A stretch of DNA of 64,000 bases, from NCBI RefSeq assembly GCF_017873435.1, contig NZ_JAGGKG010000005.1, positions 1 through 64,000 on the forward strand, in the 5' to 3' direction. Position 1 is the first letter of the stretch; every line of letters starts with the position of its first letter. Position numbers and translations under genes: made by a program. A model generated the notes under the pieces. The model was given only the letters and a program-made list of their open reading frames with translations. It was not told the origin of the DNA and ran no database searches. This stretch comes from Paenibacillus turicensis (GTDB lineage Bacteria; Bacillota; Bacilli; Paenibacillales; Paenibacillaceae). This document shows positions 16,046 through 24,982 of this stretch, piece by piece.

Positions 16046-16974
16046 TTTAACATTTTTAAAGTCTCTTCTTTTATTTTTTGTCTAAAATCAAGTGGTTGTA
16101 CCACTTCAACTTTACTTCCCCAACCTAGAACATGAGGCAACAATTCCTCCACTTGACGTACTTTAAAATAAACAAGTAAGTGCTGAGCCTGATGCTCTAC
16201 TTTATCCAAATAAAAATGACTTTGCTCTTTTATTTTATCAATAATGTTAGGGTCTGCCCTCAAGATGACCTCAATATTTCGATCAGCCTGTGGAGCATAT
16301 TTCTGTAGATTAAAGCCTTTTGGATAAGCAAAGGTTTCATCTAAAATATGAAGCTTTGTCATACGAGACAATCTAAAATGACGAATGCTTTTTCGTAAAT
16401 CACAATACGCCACTACAACCCAATTTCCATTAAAAAGCGTTAGACCATAGGGATCAGCGGTGCGCTCAGTAGCACGATTCCCATCATCCTCAGCAATGCT
16501 TTTCATATAATGAAAGCAAATTTTATTACGATGTATAATCGCAGCTCTAATTTGCTCTAAAGCTTCCTTTTCTGCATGATCAGGTTGATGCTTAATGAGC
16601 TTCATCGTATCGCTGATCAATCTAGCTTCAGCTTGAATCGCTTCGGGCAAAACCGCTTGTACCTTTCGTTTCGCAGACATTGCCGCGGTGCTATAATCCT
16701 TCTCCAAGCTTTGCTGAATAAAATCCATCCCAACAAGCAATGCCACAGCTTCCTGCGCAGTAAAACCAACTGGTGGCAAAAAATAACCGTCCATCAGCAA
16801 ATAACCTTGTCCAGGTGCTCCAATGATCGGAACCCCAGCTTCACAAAGTGCTTGAATATCTCGATAAATCGTTCTTATACTGATTTCAAATTGCTGTGCT
16901 AACTGCTCTGCCTTTACTACCTTTTGGTGTTGAAGCTCTAACAAAATAGCAAGCTGTCGGTCGGTTTTATTCAT
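16036..16974 (-). CDS. YafY-type HTH/WYL transcriptional regulator
   Basis: 312 residues. An N-terminal HTH_11 domain (L-A-Q-Q-F-E-I-S-I-R-T-I-Y-R-D-I-Q-A-L) is followed by a WYL domain (about 140-225), where the WYL core reads W-V-V-A-Y-C and later S-I-R-H-F-R-L-S-R-M. These regulators sense a small ligand through WYL. The gene starts 3 nt after the queF stop, so it is in the queuosine transcription unit, with dinB next after a terminator. Confidence 0.9.
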   Translation of the reverse strand: MNKTDRQLAILLELQHQKVVKAEQLAQQFEISIRTIYRDIQALCEAGVPIIGAPGQGYLLMDGYFLPPVGFTAQEAVALLVGMDFIQQSLEKDYSTAAMSAKRKVQAVLPEAIQAEARLISDTMKLIKHQPDHAEKEALEQIRAAIIHRNKICFHYMKSIAEDDGNRATERTADPYGLTLFNGNWVVVAYCDLRKSIRHFRLSRMTKLHILDETFAYPKGFNLQKYAPQADRNIEVILRADPNIIDKIKEQSHFYLDKVEHQAQHLLVYFKVRQVEELLPHVLGWGSKVEVVQPLDFRQKIKEETLKMLKRY

Positions 16975-16977
16975 AAT

Positions 16978-17475
16978 TTAGCGATTATCCACCTTTTCTG
17001 GGTACATATCATGGTTCATTAAGCGGTGCTCTGCCATCTTCTCATATTTTGTGTTTGGTTTTCCGTAATTCGTATAAGGATCAATGGAGATCCCTCCACG
17101 TGGCGTAAACTTGCCCCATACCTCAATGTAATTCGGGTCCATCAGCTTAATGAGGTCATTCATTATAATATTGACACAATCCTCATGAAAATCTCCATGA
17201 TTACGGAAGCTGAATAGATACAGCTTTAAGGATTTGCTTTCTACCATTTTAACAGCAGGAATATAGCTAATGTAAATGGTCGCAAAATCAGGTTGTCCTG
17301 TGATAGGACAAAGGCTTGTAAATTCAGGGCAATTAAATTTCACCCAGTAGTCACGGTACGGATGCTTGTTATCAAAGCTTTCAAGTATTTCTGGTGTATA
17401 CGTAAATGGATATTGTACCCCTTGATTGCCAAGTAGGGTCACGTCCTGCATTTCTTCTTTTTGTCTTCCTGGCAT
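16978..17475 (-). CDS. queF: NADPH-dependent preQ0 reductase QueF
   Basis: 165 residues. It reduces 7-cyano-7-deazaguanine to preQ1. Type I QueF motif [15 protein letters not shown] contains the catalytic cysteine, and [21 protein letters not shown] carries the NADPH-binding and substrate glutamates. It belongs to the que group but is separated from queE by 278 bp that hold repeat copy B. Confidence 0.97.
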   Translation of the reverse strand: MPGRQKEEMQDVTLLGNQGVQYPFTYTPEILESFDNKHPYRDYWVKFNCPEFTSLCPITGQPDFATIYISYIPAVKMVESKSLKLYLFSFRNHGDFHEDCVNIIMNDLIKLMDPNYIEVWGKFTPRGGISIDPYTNYGKPNTKYEKMAEHRLMNHDMYPEKVDNR

Positions 17476-17504
17476 AAAATAATCCTCCCAAAGAAGGCAC
17501 TTAC

Positions 17505-17690
17505 AATTAGCGATTGACGTAAGGAAGAAAAATGACGCTACGAGCAGAGGGTTGCTTCACTCGCTGTTAAAACTAAATTTCTGATTAGAAGTAGCTGTAC
17601 GTTGAAATTTAGTTTTAAAGGCGAACATTGCATTGTTCCACAATCCCTCTCTCTTCCGCTTTGTATTCCTGCCGAAGTCAAACACTAATT
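17505..17690 (+). repeat. Dispersed ~190-bp palindromic repeat, copy B
   Basis: GCTACGAGCAGAGGGTTGC (17541-17559 region) and GTTAAAACTAAATTTC open the element; GAAATTTAGTTTTAAAGGCG and CACAATCCCTCT close it. The outer parts match copy A nearly base for base, while the inner stem AAACTAAATTTC/GAAATTTAGTTT differs from copy A yet is perfectly paired. Located between queE and queF; otherwise this 278-bp gap has no gene. Confidence 0.75.
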
Positions 17691-17753
17691 ATAATTGAGC
17701 CTTATTTATTATAATTTTTTAGAGTAAATGAATTTTAAAAACTTTAAAATAAC

Positions 17754-18488
17754 CTAAACTCCTTGCTTATTCCCCCACACTAATGCATGAAGCTGTGGTA
17801 ATACTCTCACATCGTTTAGTTCACTCGATGCCATCACAGACTCAATAAGCAGTTCATATCTGCGCAATAAATCCATCGTATGTGCGGGGTAATCCATTCG
17901 CTTGACGTCTTCGTTTCCGACCTGCAAATATAAGGTGACGTCAGGGAATTTACGATGAACTAGCTTGGCGTATTCCAAGTCCTCGTCATTAAATATGACG
18001 ACCTTGAGACTCACCTCATAAGGGACAGGACGCTCTGCTAAACGGTTCACGATCATTTCTAGCGTCTCCCAATTTGTAGTCATGCCAGAGCTTGGTGGCT
18101 TAGGCGATAAGGTGACTTGATCAATTTCTAGTAGCCATGACTGCCAACGTGAACCTTGGGTTTCGATCGCCACAGTAATGTCATATTGATGCAAAAGGCG
18201 AACTAGCTCACCCATATTTTTTAGCAAAGCAGGGTTGCCACCTGAGATAGTAACGTGTGAAAAACGATTGCCAGCTAGAGAGGTTAGCTCCTGCCAAATT
18301 TCGTGGGGAGTCATCGAAACAATTCGCTCCTTGGCGCTTCCATCCCATGTAAAAGCAGAATCACACCAGCTACACCGATAATCACAGCCTGCTGTGCGTA
18401 CAAACATCGTTTTTTGCCCGATCACCATCCCTTCTCCCTGAACAGTTGGACCAAAAATCTCCATAATCGGTAGACTTAATTCCGTCAT
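17754..18488 (-). CDS. queE: 7-carboxy-7-deazaguanine synthase QueE
   Basis: 244 residues from the ATG that overlaps the queD stop (ATGA), with GGGAG 8-9 nt upstream; a GTG three codons earlier is less likely. Radical-SAM enzyme converting 6-carboxytetrahydropterin to CDG. It shows F-G-P-T-V-Q-G-E-G, the cluster motif C-D-Y-R-C-S-W-C-D (C-x3-C-x2-C), and T-I-S-G-G-N-P-A for SAM binding. Confidence 0.97.
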   Translation of the reverse strand: MTELSLPIMEIFGPTVQGEGMVIGQKTMFVRTAGCDYRCSWCDSAFTWDGSAKERIVSMTPHEIWQELTSLAGNRFSHVTISGGNPALLKNMGELVRLLHQYDITVAIETQGSRWQSWLLEIDQVTLSPKPPSSGMTTNWETLEMIVNRLAERPVPYEVSLKVVIFNDEDLEYAKLVHRKFPDVTLYLQVGNEDVKRMDYPAHTMDLLRRYELLIESVMASSELNDVRVLPQLHALVWGNKQGV

Positions 18489-18979
18489 GACATCCACTCC
18501 CGTCTAGCTTCCGCATAGCTTGTAGGAGTTTCATATAAACGTACAAATTCCACTCTCGCTGCTAGCTCCCTCGGACAATATTGCCCAGATTCAAAAGCTA
18601 GCTGTGTTTGTTCATATATCCACACGACGATATTTTCAGCGGTTGTATTCATCGCTGGTAAGGTTTCGTTTAAATATCTATGATCTAAATAAGGCTCGAT
18701 TTTTTCTCGCCAAATTTGCTTTAATGTTCCAAAATCGACGGTAATACCGATATCATTGGTAAAACCACTAATGCCAAAAACAACCTTGTACGTATGCCCA
18801 TGCAAATTTTTGCATTTGCCTTCATAAGCATGTAAATGGTGTGCAGCATCAAAGGTAAATTCCTTACTAACCAGTACACGCCGCTGATGATATTTTAATT
18901 GCTCCTTGGTAATGTCTGCTCCAAGCTTTTGCAAAGCTTCAACAATGACAAATTCCCCTGGCAGCTTGTTCATACTCAT
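18485..18979 (-). CDS. queD: 6-carboxy-tetrahydropterin synthase QueD
   Basis: 164 residues. F-D-A-A-H-H-L-H and N-L-H-G-H-T-Y supply the zinc histidines; the cysteine in G-K-C-K-N-L-H is the catalytic one. Converts dihydroneopterin triphosphate to CPH4. About 30 residues longer at the N-terminus than the shortest homologues. Coupled to queC by an ATGA overlap and to queE by another. Confidence 0.96.
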   Translation of the reverse strand: MSMNKLPGEFVIVEALQKLGADITKEQLKYHQRRVLVSKEFTFDAAHHLHAYEGKCKNLHGHTYKVVFGISGFTNDIGITVDFGTLKQIWREKIEPYLDHRYLNETLPAMNTTAENIVVWIYEQTQLAFESGQYCPRELAARVEFVRLYETPTSYAEARREWMS

Positions 18980-19659
18980 AAGCTTAATTCCTTTGATTTG
19001 GGCTTTTCATCCTTATCCTGCAAAAACGACTCCAAACCCGCCTTACGCAACTGACATGCAGGACATGTGCCACAACCATCTCCAATGATGCCATTGTAGC
19101 AGGTTAACGTTTTTTCACGCACAAACTCAAAAGCACCTAATTGATCCGCAAGCTGCCACGTTTGCGCTTTGTTAATCCACATTAATGGCGTATGAATAAC
19201 AAAATTATGATCCATTGCTAAGTTTAAGGTTACATTTAACGACTTAACAAAATTGTCCCGACAATCTGGATAACCACTAAAATCCGTTTCGCATACCCCA
19301 GTTACTAAATGTCGTGCACCAATTCCCTTCGCAAATACAGCCGCAAAGCTTAAAAATAAATGATTACGTCCCTCCACAAAGGTGCTTGGCAATTCACCTT
19401 CTTTATGCTCGATTGCCACATCGTCACTCGTTAGTGCGTTATGGGTGAGCTGTCCAAGTAAGCTCATGTCTAGCAGCGTCCATTTGACCCCTAATTCCTC
19501 TGCAATTTGCTTAGCACAATCAATTTCAAGGGAATGTCGTTGCCCATACCCGAATGTCACCGCCTCAACCTCTGCAAACTGCTGCATAGCCCAAAACAAA
19601 CAAGTGGTACTGTCTTGCCCTCCGCTGAAAACAACAACGGCTTTTTCTTTTTTGAACAC
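18976..19659 (-). CDS. queC: 7-cyano-7-deazaguanine synthase QueC
   Basis: 227 residues from GTG (GTG TTC AAA), preceded by GAGGAGAG at about 6 nt. The longer frame from 19722 adds 21 residues with no support. S-G-G-Q-D-S is the PP-loop for ATP, and C-Y-N-G ... C-G-T-C-P-A-C binds zinc. Makes preQ0 from CDG. First gene behind the preQ1-I riboswitch. Confidence 0.96.
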   Translation of the reverse strand: MFKKEKAVVVFSGGQDSTTCLFWAMQQFAEVEAVTFGYGQRHSLEIDCAKQIAEELGVKWTLLDMSLLGQLTHNALTSDDVAIEHKEGELPSTFVEGRNHLFLSFAAVFAKGIGARHLVTGVCETDFSGYPDCRDNFVKSLNVTLNLAMDHNFVIHTPLMWINKAQTWQLADQLGAFEFVREKTLTCYNGIIGDGCGTCPACQLRKAGLESFLQDKDEKPKSKELSL

Positions 19660-19731
19660 AAAAAATCTCTCCTCTTCAATAAAATATAGACACGAAGGTC
19701 TACGGAAGAAAGAGAGTTTCATGAACTAAAC

Positions 19732-19772
19732 CATAAAAAAACATTGATCGAAGTATGTCCCTAAATCAATAT
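19732..19772 (-). terminator. Second terminator-like hairpin in the que leader
   Basis: On the minus strand ATTGAT pairs with ATCAAT around a 16-nt loop and is followed by TTTTTTT, 40-70 nt before the queC start. Weaker than the riboswitch terminator upstream; may be fortuitous. Confidence 0.35.
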
Positions 19773-19785
19773 ACCTGACCGTAAC

Positions 19786-19816
19786 AAAAAAATCGGGTAT
19801 AAAACCATACTCCGAT
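19786..19816 (-). terminator. Riboswitch expression-platform terminator
   Basis: Directly after the preQ1 aptamer on the minus strand: AATCGG ... GTAT, loop, ATAC ... CCGATTTTTTT. Ligand binding would favour termination. Confidence 0.85.
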
Positions 19817-19819
19817 TCC

Positions 19820-19852
19820 ATTAGTTTTTTATAGAGGGAGTTCGCGAACCTC
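19820..19852 (-). promoter_or_regulatory. PreQ1-I riboswitch aptamer
   Basis: Minus strand AGAGGTTC-GCGAA-CTCCCTCT followed by ATAAAAAACTA. This matches the class I preQ1 aptamer: a short stem AGAGG/CCTCT, a C-rich loop and the A-rich tail that docks in the minor groove. It precedes queC and controls the que operon. Confidence 0.93.
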
Positions 19853-19915
19853 TCCCATGCTAAGCATGGATATCTTCATTTGCCTTCTCTATTGTAGCAC
19901 ATCTACATGTTAGAC

Positions 19916-20392
19916 TTAAACTAAAACGTTACACTCTGCCTGCACGTACACCTCTAAATTCATAGCCACCGCAAGCAGCGCAATCGCACTAGCCTTAATT
20001 CTTCGATATGTACGGTCACTAATGCCCATCTCATTACAGCTAATAAAGTCGTATTCACATTCATCATCTAAATAGCTACGTCGAATAACCTCCTGTTGGG
20101 TGGTGGATAAGCTTGCCATCGCTTGGTCAAGCAGCTCTGATTTTGCTCTAAGCTGTTGCTCCCGATCCACATTATAAATGGCAGCTTGGGCGGTTGTATT
20201 ACTAATTTTATGTGTTGCACCATGAAAGCGTTCCTGATAGCTAGATGTCAGACTTACACTTTTACGAATGATACCAATTTGACGATAAATTCTAATTTCT
20301 TCTAAACGTTGCTCCACTGCGAGTCTTGTTGCCGTACGGTCTATAGGCGCGGTATTAAAAATAAAAGAAGATACTTGATGACGTCGTTTCAT
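19916..20392 (-). CDS. ArpU/Xpf-like late transcription activator
   Basis: 158 residues, an ArpU/RinA-type sigma-like regulator. The C-terminal region has L-S-T-T-Q-Q-E-V-I-R-R-S-Y-L-D-D-E and M-G-I-S-D-R-T-Y-R-R-I-K-A-S-A-I, a sigma-4-like helix-turn-helix. Families of this kind switch on late phage genes; PBSX uses Xpf. Its promoter on the minus strand is a consensus TTGACA-17 bp-TATAAT (20469-20441), with an operator palindrome filling the spacer. The probable target is the tail operon 5 kb away. SD GAGAGG precedes ATG. Confidence 0.8.
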   Translation of the reverse strand: MKRRHQVSSFIFNTAPIDRTATRLAVEQRLEEIRIYRQIGIIRKSVSLTSSYQERFHGATHKISNTTAQAAIYNVDREQQLRAKSELLDQAMASLSTTQQEVIRRSYLDDECEYDFISCNEMGISDRTYRRIKASAIALLAVAMNLEVYVQAECNVLV

Positions 20393-20415
20393 AATGAGCA
20401 GCCTCTCTTTCTTTG

Positions 20416-20430
20416 TTACCGTTTCGGTAA
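20416..20430. promoter_or_regulatory. Operator O1
   Basis: TTACCG-TTT-CGGTAA, perfect palindromic arms, lying between the ArpU-like promoter start point and its ribosome site. Probable repressor-binding site. Confidence 0.75.
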
Positions 20431-20440
20431 TTATATCTTT

Positions 20441-20469
20441 ATTATATAGTACCGTTTCGGTAATGTCAA
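20441..20469 (-). promoter_or_regulatory. Consensus sigma-A promoter of the ArpU-like gene
   Basis: TTGACA (20469-20464), 17-bp spacer, TATAAT (20446-20441) on the minus strand. The spacer consists almost wholly of operator O2. Confidence 0.85.
20449..20463. promoter_or_regulatory. Operator O2
   Basis: GTACCG-TTT-CGGTAA, 14 of 15 bases identical to O1, placed between the -35 and -10 of the ArpU-like promoter. Centre-to-centre distance from O1 is 33 bp. Confidence 0.75.
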
Positions 20470-20479
20470 ACCTTTAAAT

Positions 20480-20494
20480 AAACCAATTCGGTAA
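20480..20494. promoter_or_regulatory. Operator O3 (degenerate)
   Basis: AAACCAATTCGGTAA, 11 of 15 matches to O1 with one arm intact, 31 bp beyond O2 and next to the -35 of the repressor promoter. Suggests cooperative binding and autoregulation. Confidence 0.6.
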
Positions 20495-20502
20495 TAAAAA
20501 AC

Positions 20503-20531
20503 TTTACCTATGAAGTAGAATATGTTATGCT
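20503..20531 (+). promoter_or_regulatory. Promoter of the Xre-type repressor gene
   Basis: TTTACC, 17-bp spacer, TATGCT on the plus strand, about 40 bp before the repressor ATG. Divergent from the ArpU-like promoter. Confidence 0.6.
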
Positions 20532-20568
20532 GTGTACAGTAATTTTATAGGGCAGAAGAGGGATAATA

Positions 20569-20919
20569 ATGCAAACATTAGGTGGGAGAATTAAATATCT
20601 CAGAGAATTAAAGCACTTAACTCAAAAGGACTTAGCTGCCCAAGCGGATCTTACAACGGTTCAGCTATCCAGGTATGAAACCAATGACCGCAAGCCAGAT
20701 CCAGAAGCTTTAAGACGGATCGTGGATGCACTTCATACCAGTGGAGACTATTTGCTTGGACGAACGGAAGACCCTGCTCCGATTGAGGAAAAGGCGTTGA
20801 ATATGTCCTTTTATGGTGGGCCAGAGGCGTATACCGCAGATGAAATTGCAATGATGGAGGCGGCACTTAAAGCCTACCGCGAACAAAAAAAGAAGCTGTT
20901 AAAGGATTCTGAGCGTTAA
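20569..20919 (+). CDS. Xre-type repressor of the tailocin switch
   Basis: 116 residues. An N-terminal HTH_3 domain: I-K-Y-L-R-E-L-K-H-L-T-Q-K-D-L-A ... T-T-V-Q-L-S-R-Y-E-T-N-D-R-K-P-D (about 8-50). A short C-terminal tail with A-L-K-A-Y-R-E-Q-K-K-K-L-L-K follows. Divergent from the ArpU-like gene and upstream of an ImmA-type protease, the arrangement of ImmR/Xre switches. It probably binds O1-O3, repressing the activator and tuning its own gene. SD AGAGGG precedes ATG. Confidence 0.88.
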   Translation: MQTLGGRIKYLRELKHLTQKDLAAQADLTTVQLSRYETNDRKPDPEALRRIVDALHTSGDYLLGRTEDPAPIEEKALNMSFYGGPEAYTADEIAMMEAALKAYREQKKKLLKDSER

Positions 20920-20956
20920 CGGCGAATAATAAATAATAAGATAAGCACAAAAGCTA

Positions 20957-20984
20957 AGCCCTTCATCTGTAGGGCTATTATTTT
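20957..20984 (+). terminator. Terminator after the repressor gene
   Basis: AGCCCT and AGGGCT arms around CATCTGT-type loop followed by ATTATTTTC. Splits repressor and protease into separate or attenuated transcripts. Confidence 0.6.
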
Positions 20985-21034
20985 CACGCTTTAACCGAAC
21001 ATACATTCCTATTTTCTATTATGAGGTGGTACTA

Positions 21035-21658
21035 TTGTTATTTTCCTACTATAAAGAAACGTTTCTTGAACAGTGGATTCATAATAAATATGAGGAGCAT
21101 GGCATTATACATATTACAGACTACAGCATTGAAAACATTGCCGCTGCCTTTGATGTTAATCTTGTTTTTGGCAACTTTCCTCCCTTTTCTGACAATGAGG
21201 ATCGTGTCATTTTTTTAAATAAACATAGTGATCCTGTGCTAACTAGGGCGATTTTTTTCCATGAATTATGCCATGTGCTTAGACATGCAGGTGACCAACG
21301 TGTCATGCCAGAGCTGTTTAAGGATGCGCAAGAGGCGGAAGCGGAGCAATTTGTGCTTTATGCTGCAATCCCTTTTTATATGTTTGCAAAAATGGAGGTG
21401 CCTGATCAGCGCTGTGAAGCAATTCCATATCTTGCTGAGCATTTTCAAGTTTCAATGAAGGTTGCTGAGGATCGCTTGGATCAAATCCAACGTCGCATTT
21501 TACATGGCTCATTATTGGCTGCGGCACGTGAAGCACATCAAGAAAACAAGCCAAAACAACAGCCAAACTGGACACCAGAAACGACACGTATTTTAGATCA
21601 GCTTAATCAACAGCTTGTTAAAAGGGGGCAATCTCATGCACATCGCCGCGTATTGTGA
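21035..21658 (+). CDS. ImmA/IrrE-family metallopeptidase
   Basis: About 208 residues. The zinc motif H-E-L-C-H-V-L-R-H in F-F-H-E-L-C-H, with upstream V-I-F-L-N, is typical of ImmA/IrrE proteins that cleave a partner repressor to induce phage or ICE genes; PBSX XkdA is of this family. I prefer TTG at 21035 because GAGGTGG lies 6 nt upstream; a GTG at 21026 overlaps that signal. A C-terminal basic tail (about 170-208) is unusual in length. Overlaps the next frame. Confidence 0.85.
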   Translation: MLFSYYKETFLEQWIHNKYEEHGIIHITDYSIENIAAAFDVNLVFGNFPPFSDNEDRVIFLNKHSDPVLTRAIFFHELCHVLRHAGDQRVMPELFKDAQEAEAEQFVLYAAIPFYMFAKMEVPDQRCEAIPYLAEHFQVSMKVAEDRLDQIQRRILHGSLLAAAREAHQENKPKQQPNWTPETTRILDQLNQQLVKRGQSHAHRRVL

Positions 21659-21956
21659 TTTTGATGTTGATTATGTAAGACCAAGACAACTTATCGTTCG
21701 CTTACTACCGCAGGATTATAATAAAGAAATTATTTATTTTCCGATATCAGGTCCGTTTGTTCCTTTTGAAGCAGAGGATTTTAACGAAGATTTGTGGGTT
21801 TCGGTGCTTCTAGAGGATTTAGTGCGTCCCGCTAAGGGACAAGGAGTCATCGGTATCCACTTAGCAGCAATTCATGCGCGGCATGGAATTGAAGTGCTTA
21901 ATCTCGTCATTCAATTTGATGATGTGGAAGAGGTACTTTTAATGCGCTCAAGATGA
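21636..21956 (+). CDS. Hypothetical protein after the ImmA-like gene
   Basis: 106 residues from MHIAAYCDF, with GGGGG 7 nt before ATG; the reading frame is open a few codons further upstream. No family is recognised. It has D-F-D-V-D-Y, a beta-rich pattern and ends L-L-M-R-S-R. It overlaps the end of the protease gene, so it is likely translated with it and may take part in the switch. Confidence 0.6.
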   Translation: MHIAAYCDFDVDYVRPRQLIVRLLPQDYNKEIIYFPISGPFVPFEAEDFNEDLWVSVLLEDLVRPAKGQGVIGIHLAAIHARHGIEVLNLVIQFDDVEEVLLMRSR

Positions 21957-21975
21957 ATAATACGAGAGTTGAAAT

Positions 21976-22067
21976 GCAATAAGGGGATGCAAGTGGGAAT
22001 ACACTGTAGCCAAACATTTTACTTTTTTGGAGCAAATCGTGAAGCTACGTTGTTTTCCCACTATTGC
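21976..22067. terminator. Long hairpin between convergent genes
   Basis: GCAAT ... AGTGGGAA ... GTAGC on the left pairs with GCTAC ... TTCCCACT ... ATTGC on the right, about 92 bp overall. It lies between convergent genes. Possibly a bidirectional terminator or a decayed relative of the dispersed palindromic repeats. Confidence 0.5.
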
Positions 22068-22099
22068 CTTTGCTTAGGCCAATGAAGTATTAAGATTAT

Positions 22100-22900
22100 C
22101 TAGTAAACTAGCTGTATAAGCAACATAGCCCAGATCACAATCGAAAACACCCAACATAAGTGAGCAAGTCTTTTTTCCTTGCGACTCCCATTTTTTACTA
22201 GACGTAAGGCTAACTTTAGTTTAGGTAAAATCTGAGAATGTATCCCTTCTGACCCTAAGCTATCTGCGATTAGATGAGTCCACCACCCTGTAATAAAACC
22301 TAAGGCTAAATACATAATCATTAGAGATTGCTCACTCGCAAAGGAGGTTAAGCCAATCGTTAATATTAACCCAAATTCAGGGGTATGTATAAAACCACGA
22401 TGCGATAATAGCGGGACAAGCAACAAGCTTAGACCAGCAAAAGAGGCAATCCAATGCCAATCGTACAGCATATAACCCACAAGCAGTAAAGCGCCAATAC
22501 CTGTTAATACCATCACTCTTAATCTAGCTAATACGGCTGCGAGCAGCCCTGCTCCGATCCATAACGGCCAGCTTCGACTTACTAGCTCTATCTGAGAATA
22601 TAGCGGGAAGCTAAGTGAAGTGATGGGTAGTCCTGCTTGCAAACCTAACAAAACAGCTCCAACTCCAATTAAGAAAATGGAGATACCTCTCAGCCATTTG
22701 CGTTTTTTTCGAGATAGTTGAATAATTTGACTTGCTGTACTTGATTTGTGATCAATGTCTGGGGCTAGGCCACCAACAACCGCCATTCCCATAAACAGAG
22801 ATAGCGGTAAAAAACCTGCTTGTACATCGATAAGGGGGGACAATGCAACCATAGCTGAACCTGTAAATACTGCTGCTGCAACGTGCCCTTGCTTATTCAT
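22100..22900 (-). CDS. YdjM-type membrane-bound metal-dependent hydrolase
   Basis: 266 residues with N-terminal H-V-A-A-A-V-F-T-G-S and G-G-L-A-P-D-I-D-H-K-S-S, the DUF457/YdjM signature with metal-binding His and Asp, then six or so hydrophobic segments and a late H-R-G-F-I-H-T-P and W-W-T-H-L-I-A-D-S. Members are membrane proteins, some DNA-damage regulated; the substrate is unknown. Independent of neighbours. Confidence 0.85.
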   Translation of the reverse strand: MNKQGHVAAAVFTGSAMVALSPLIDVQAGFLPLSLFMGMAVVGGLAPDIDHKSSTASQIIQLSRKKRKWLRGISIFLIGVGAVLLGLQAGLPITSLSFPLYSQIELVSRSWPLWIGAGLLAAVLARLRVMVLTGIGALLLVGYMLYDWHWIASFAGLSLLLVPLLSHRGFIHTPEFGLILTIGLTSFASEQSLMIMYLALGFITGWWTHLIADSLGSEGIHSQILPKLKLALRLVKNGSRKEKRLAHLCWVFSIVIWAMLLIQLVY

Positions 22901-22964
22901 TCCTTAATCACATCCATTTCTGTAGTTCATGCTGTAGTAGACTTAAAACCAAAAATCCTAAGAA

Positions 22965-23000
22965 TAAAAAAGCCCCATCCAAACAATCTGGATGAGACTT
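22965..23000 (-). terminator. Terminator of the beta-glucosidase gene
   Basis: Minus strand AGTCTCATCCA / TGGATGGGGCT stem followed by TTTTTT. Confidence 0.85.
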
Positions 23001-23037
23001 ATCTTAAGCTAGGCAAGTACTCACTTATTTACTAAGT

Positions 23038-24630
<1,593 letters not shown>

Positions 24631-24636
<6 letters not shown>

Positions 24637-24660
24637 GCCTGCAAATTGCAGTAACAATCC
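24631..24660 (-). promoter_or_regulatory. LicT/BglG-type ribonucleic antiterminator (RAT)
   Basis: Minus strand GGATTGTTACTGC, loop, GCAGGCAAAACC: the stem, the symmetrical internal loops and the GGATTGTTACTG start match BglG/LicT RAT sites closely. Confidence 0.92.
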
Positions 24661-24982
24661 AAAGTTTGATGAAATTGATTTGATTAATTTTTATGGTAGC
24701 ATAGCATTTTTTTAAATGCAATTCATGTGGTGTAAGTTGAATTTTAATTTCAAAGATAGGCTTCAATGTATGCTTTCTATGAAACTGGAATCCAATTTTC
24801 ACTCAAAATATGACTATGTCATAGATTAAATGCTAAGATACGTTTATATCTTTAACTCATTAATCAGTAAAAGGGGTCGAAGCCACCCTCTGCCGTAGCT
24901 GCTTTCCCCCTGAAGTTAGCATTCCACTAATTTTTGTTTTGAGCTCTTAAAGTTTATGAGAATTAGAAAATGAGGTGTTGAC
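24661..24982. promoter_or_regulatory. Divergent promoter region bglA / MocA
   Basis: This 322-bp gap has no gene. For bglA the minus strand shows TTGCAT (24721-24716), 17 bp, TACCAT (24698-24693). Toward the plus side, 24868-24930 contains CCACCCTCTGCCGTAGCTGC, resembling one half of the dispersed palindromic repeat. The MocA-like gene has SD GAGGTG at 24972-24977. Confidence 0.5.

Noticed and set aside
19826-19852. GTTCGCGAAC considered as a LexA box
   Set aside because: It lies inside the preQ1-I aptamer, whose structure explains the palindrome; spacing does not fit the Bacillus LexA consensus.
92-21956. Search for integrase and attachment sites of a prophage
   Set aside because: No recombinase gene and no obvious flanking direct repeats were seen, consistent with a fixed tailocin.
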